From positions 3,968,001 through 4,032,000 of the forward strand of contig NZ_CP029495.1 of NCBI RefSeq assembly GCF_003325475.1: a DNA stretch of 64,000 nucleotides, written 5' to 3'. The notes under the pieces are model-generated. The model had not been told where the DNA came from. It saw nothing but the letters and a program-made list of their open reading frames with translations, and searched no databases. A program made the position numbers and the translations under genes. This document shows positions 61,907 to 64,000 of this stretch, in pieces (the first letter of the stretch is position 1; the number at the start of each line of letters is the position of its first letter). This stretch comes from Chromobacterium phragmitis. Its GTDB lineage: Bacteria > Pseudomonadota > Gammaproteobacteria > Burkholderiales > Chromobacteriaceae.

Positions 61907-62854
61907 ATGATCGTCGTCATGAGCGCGCGCGCGGACGAAACGGAAATCAAGGCCGTGATCGCGCGCATTGAGGATGGCGGGCTGGAGGCCCACGTGTCGC
62001 GCGGCATGGAGCGCACGGTGATCGGCGCGGTCGGCGAGGAGCGCGGGCTGGAAGCTGGCGTTTTCGAAGCGATGAATGGCGTGGAGCGCGCGCTGCGCGT
62101 GGTCGGCGATTTTCGCATCGTCTCGCGCGAGACGCAGCCTGTCGACGCGCCGGTGAGGATCGGGCGGACGGTATTCGGCGCCAGCGGCGTCGCATGGCTG
62201 GGCGGCTGCGCGCAGGATTGGAGCGAGAACGCCCTGCGCGTCGCGGCGCAGGCTGTGCGCGCCGCGGGGGGCGGCCTGCTGTACGCCGGCGGGGGGCGCG
62301 GCCATGCCAGCCCATACCATTACCGGGCGCTTGGCGTGGCGGAACTGGAGCGCTTGCAGGAAATCGCCGCAGAGGTAGGGCTGGGCGTCGTCGCCGAACT
62401 GCGGGATGTCCGGCTGCTAGACGCGCATCTCGAGGCTCAAACCGAGGCCTTGCTGTTGCCTCCGCAAGCGCTATCCAATGCGGAATTGCTGCGCGAAGTG
62501 GGCCGCGTCAACAAAGCCGTCATCTTGCAGCGCGACAATCGCCTGACGTTGGATGAGTGGCTGGCGGCGGCCGAGCACGTGGCGCTGGGCGGCAATCATC
62601 AAATCGTGCTGTGTGAGTGCGGCAGACATGACGACGCAGCCGGGCTGGATGTGGGCGAGTTGGCGGCTTTGCGCCGCCGCACCTACTTGCCGGTTATCGT
62701 CGCGCCGCAGCAGGCGGTAGGGGCGACTGCTGCGCTGATGCTGGCAAGGGCGGCGTTGATGGCGGGCGCCTGCGGCCTGATGCTGGATTGCCTGGGCTGG
62801 GCGAAAGCGGAAGCAGCCAGTTGGCGCGGGGTTCTGTCCGGAACGGTGGGATGA
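61907..62854 (+). CDS. DAHP synthase-like protein lacking most catalytic residues
   Basis: A 315-residue protein with the architecture of the Thermotoga-type DAHP synthase. The N-terminal ferredoxin-like regulatory domain (residues 1-75) keeps its signature VSRGMERTVIGAVG, and the barrel region is recognisable (RAAGGGLLYAGG, ASPYHYRALG, LPVIVAPQQA). Catalytic positions are largely lost: KPR is R131-G132-H133, the LKRG lysine is Gln208, the ERG arginine is Cys238, the VDPSH histidine is Gln269 and its aspartate Ala266, and the metal glutamate is Asp294. Only Cys101 of the metal site remains. A good AAGGAGGAG site precedes the start, and the stop overlaps the next start (ATGA). Confidence 0.8.
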   Translation: MIVVMSARADETEIKAVIARIEDGGLEAHVSRGMERTVIGAVGEERGLEAGVFEAMNGVERALRVVGDFRIVSRETQPVDAPVRIGRTVFGASGVAWLGGCAQDWSENALRVAAQAVRAAGGGLLYAGGGRGHASPYHYRALGVAELERLQEIAAEVGLGVVAELRDVRLLDAHLEAQTEALLLPPQALSNAELLREVGRVNKAVILQRDNRLTLDEWLAAAEHVALGGNHQIVLCECGRHDDAAGLDVGELAALRRRTYLPVIVAPQQAVGATAALMLARAALMAGACGLMLDCLGWAKAEAASWRGVLSGTVG

Positions 62855-63432
62855 CGATACTGCCTGGGCTGCTGCGGGATATTGCATCGTGCCGCGAGTG
62901 CGAGGCGTATTTGCCGCGAGGCCCCAGGCCGGTGATCCGCGCGTCGGCCGGTTCGCGAATCCTGATCGCAGGCCAGGCTCCAGGGCGGAAGGTGCATGAA
63001 AGCGGCGTGCCCTGGGACGACGCTAGCGGCAAAAGGCTGCGGGAATGGCTGGGCGTGGACGCGTCGAGCTTTTACGATGCGGGCAATTTCGCCATTGTGC
63101 CCATGGGTTTTTGCTACCCGGGCACGGGAGCAAACGGCGACTTGCCGCCCAGGCCGGAATGCAGCCGCTTGTGGCATCCGCGCTTATTGTCGTTGCTGGA
63201 AAATGTGAAGTTGGTGCTGGCGGTGGGCGGCTACGCCCAGGCGTACCATCTGCCGGAGCGAAAGCGGACCTTGACTGAAACGGTGGCGGCGTGGAGGGAG
63301 TACTTGCCGATGGCGATGCCCTTGCCGCACCCCAGCCCCAGAAACCAGATGTGGCTGGCGCGGAATCCGTGGTTCGCAGCGGAATTGCTGCCTGAATTGA
63401 AAAAGCGTGTGGCAGGAGCATTGGCGAAGTAA
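62851..63432 (+). CDS. Uracil-DNA glycosylase superfamily protein
   Basis: A 193-residue protein of the uracil-DNA glycosylase (UDG) superfamily, overlapping the previous stop by ATGA. SRILIAGQAPG contains motif 1 (GQAPGR), and PLPHPSPRNQMWLARNPWF contains the terminal HPS(P)RN motif 2. A Cys-rich N-terminus (SCRECEAY) may begin an iron-sulfur site but has only two cysteines. Substrate and role in repair are unknown; MUG-like or other family members are possible. It ends the operon. Confidence 0.87.
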   Translation: MTILPGLLRDIASCRECEAYLPRGPRPVIRASAGSRILIAGQAPGRKVHESGVPWDDASGKRLREWLGVDASSFYDAGNFAIVPMGFCYPGTGANGDLPPRPECSRLWHPRLLSLLENVKLVLAVGGYAQAYHLPERKRTLTETVAAWREYLPMAMPLPHPSPRNQMWLARNPWFAAELLPELKKRVAGALAK

Positions 63433-63535
63433 GCGATAGAGGTTTGCTTGTGAATGAGCAAAAACTCTAAAAATGTGGATTTCCATCGTTTCACGGGCGA
63501 TAATTCGCCCCAGCTCTATGGAGAGACCCGTCACG

Positions 63536-64000
63536 ATGAAGTGTGTTGATGATTTTCGCCTGCAACTTGGCAAGCACGAACTGGTGCCTATCGTAATCGG
63601 CGGCATGGGGGTGGACATTTCCACCGCCCAGCTGGCGTTGGAGGCTGCCCGGCTGGGCGGCGTAGGCCATATTTCCGATGCAATGGTGCCCACAGTGGCG
63701 GACCGCCGTTTCAATACCAAGTTCGTCAAGAACAAGTTGGCCCAGTACAAGTTCAATGTCGAAAACCAGGATAAGTCGGTTGTCCGTTTCGATCTGGGCA
63801 TGCTGGAAGAGGCCACCCGTTTGCATGTAGGCAACGCCATGCAGCAGAAGCGCGGTGGTGGCTTGGTGTTCATCAACTGCATGGAAAAGCTGACCATGAA
63901 CGCGCCCAAGGAAACCTTGCGGGTGCGGATGCGCGCGGCGCTGGATGCCGGCATCGACGGCATCACCTTGGCGGCGGGCCTGCACCTGGGCTCGTTTTCC
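63536..64000 (+). CDS. Nitronate monooxygenase-like flavoprotein (5' part only)
   Basis: The first 155 codons are in the window, running off the right edge without a stop. The start sequence (GKHELVPIVIGGMGVDIS, then GVGHISDAMVPTVADRRF) is that of nitronate monooxygenase/2-nitropropane dioxygenase family proteins, which are FMN-binding TIM barrels. The ATG at 63536 has GGAGAG about ten bases upstream; an in-frame ATG at 63518 would add six codons. Function is unknown; some members are involved in fatty-acid or nitronate metabolism. The catalytic histidine is not in view. Confidence 0.83.
   Translation, partial: MKCVDDFRLQLGKHELVPIVIGGMGVDISTAQLALEAARLGGVGHISDAMVPTVADRRFNTKFVKNKLAQYKFNVENQDKSVVRFDLGMLEEATRLHVGNAMQQKRGGGLVFINCMEKLTMNAPKETLRVRMRAALDAGIDGITLAAGLHLGSFS

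Overview
The window is dense, GC-rich chromosomal DNA with short intergenic gaps and ATGA/TGATG gene overlaps. Gene content and protein sequences (a Neisseria-type penicillin-binding protein 2, MetNIQ, a CysD/CysN pair without CysC fusion, RlmJ, a bifunctional PheA) suggest a beta-proteobacterium of the order Neisseriales, most likely Chromobacterium or a close relative. That is an inference from sequence character; no database search was possible. There is no phage, insertion sequence, CRISPR array or rRNA. One tRNA gene, tRNA-Ser(UGA), is present.

Layout. 1-1.6 kb: end of a metNIQ methionine importer operon, closed by a terminator. 1.8-5.5 kb: gyrA overlapped by two hotdog thioesterases. 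5.6-12.4 kb: serC, a small possible regulator, a secreted prolyl-oligopeptidase-like enzyme, a lipoprotein-type LD-carboxypeptidase, and an isolated fliD with a consensus sigma-28 promoter. 12.7-15.1 kb: cysDN. 15.1-17.2 kb: a membrane GGDEF-EAL protein. 17.4-23.4 kb: a sugar operon of EIIC, EIIB, an HPr-EI-EIIA fusion, ManA and an AraC regulator. 23.4-26.3 kb: a DUF1566-type secreted protein, a PBP2 paralogue with an altered KTG box, and tRNA-Ser. 26.4-31.9 kb: histidine kinase, response regulator, nadK and recN in one direction.

32-38 kb: msrA, an HDAC-family hydrolase, DUF1653, a GNAT, dusC, a mechanosensitive channel with a cyclic-nucleotide domain, and a LexA/UmuD-like self-cleaving protein with a 48-residue companion. 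38-45 kb is the most unusual part: a frameshifted ABC-F gene, a ParD-like/methionine aminopeptidase/WYL-regulator operon, DJ-1/PfpI, GrpB, several GNATs, a tautomerase fused to a GNAT fragment, and a VOC protein. The DJ-1 and VOC promoters share a nearly identical 20-bp site. 45-53 kb: tdk, nitroreductase, rlmJ, truC and a complete nucleoside ABC importer of the BMP/NupOPQ type. 53-60.7 kb: moeA overlapping a ferredoxin gene, a Cys-rich secreted protein, an AI-2E family transporter, dsbD, a hydrolase and pheA. 60.7-64 kb: LOG-family enzyme, a membrane protein, a DAHP-synthase-like protein that has lost most catalytic residues, a uracil-DNA-glycosylase-like protein, and the start of a nitronate monooxygenase-like gene.

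The strongest leads are the degenerate DAHP synthase in its four-gene operon, the 20-bp site that suggests a small regulon possibly run by the nearby WYL regulator, the LexA-like protein with a palindrome between its promoter elements, the tautomerase-GNAT chimera, and the KPG variant of PBP2.
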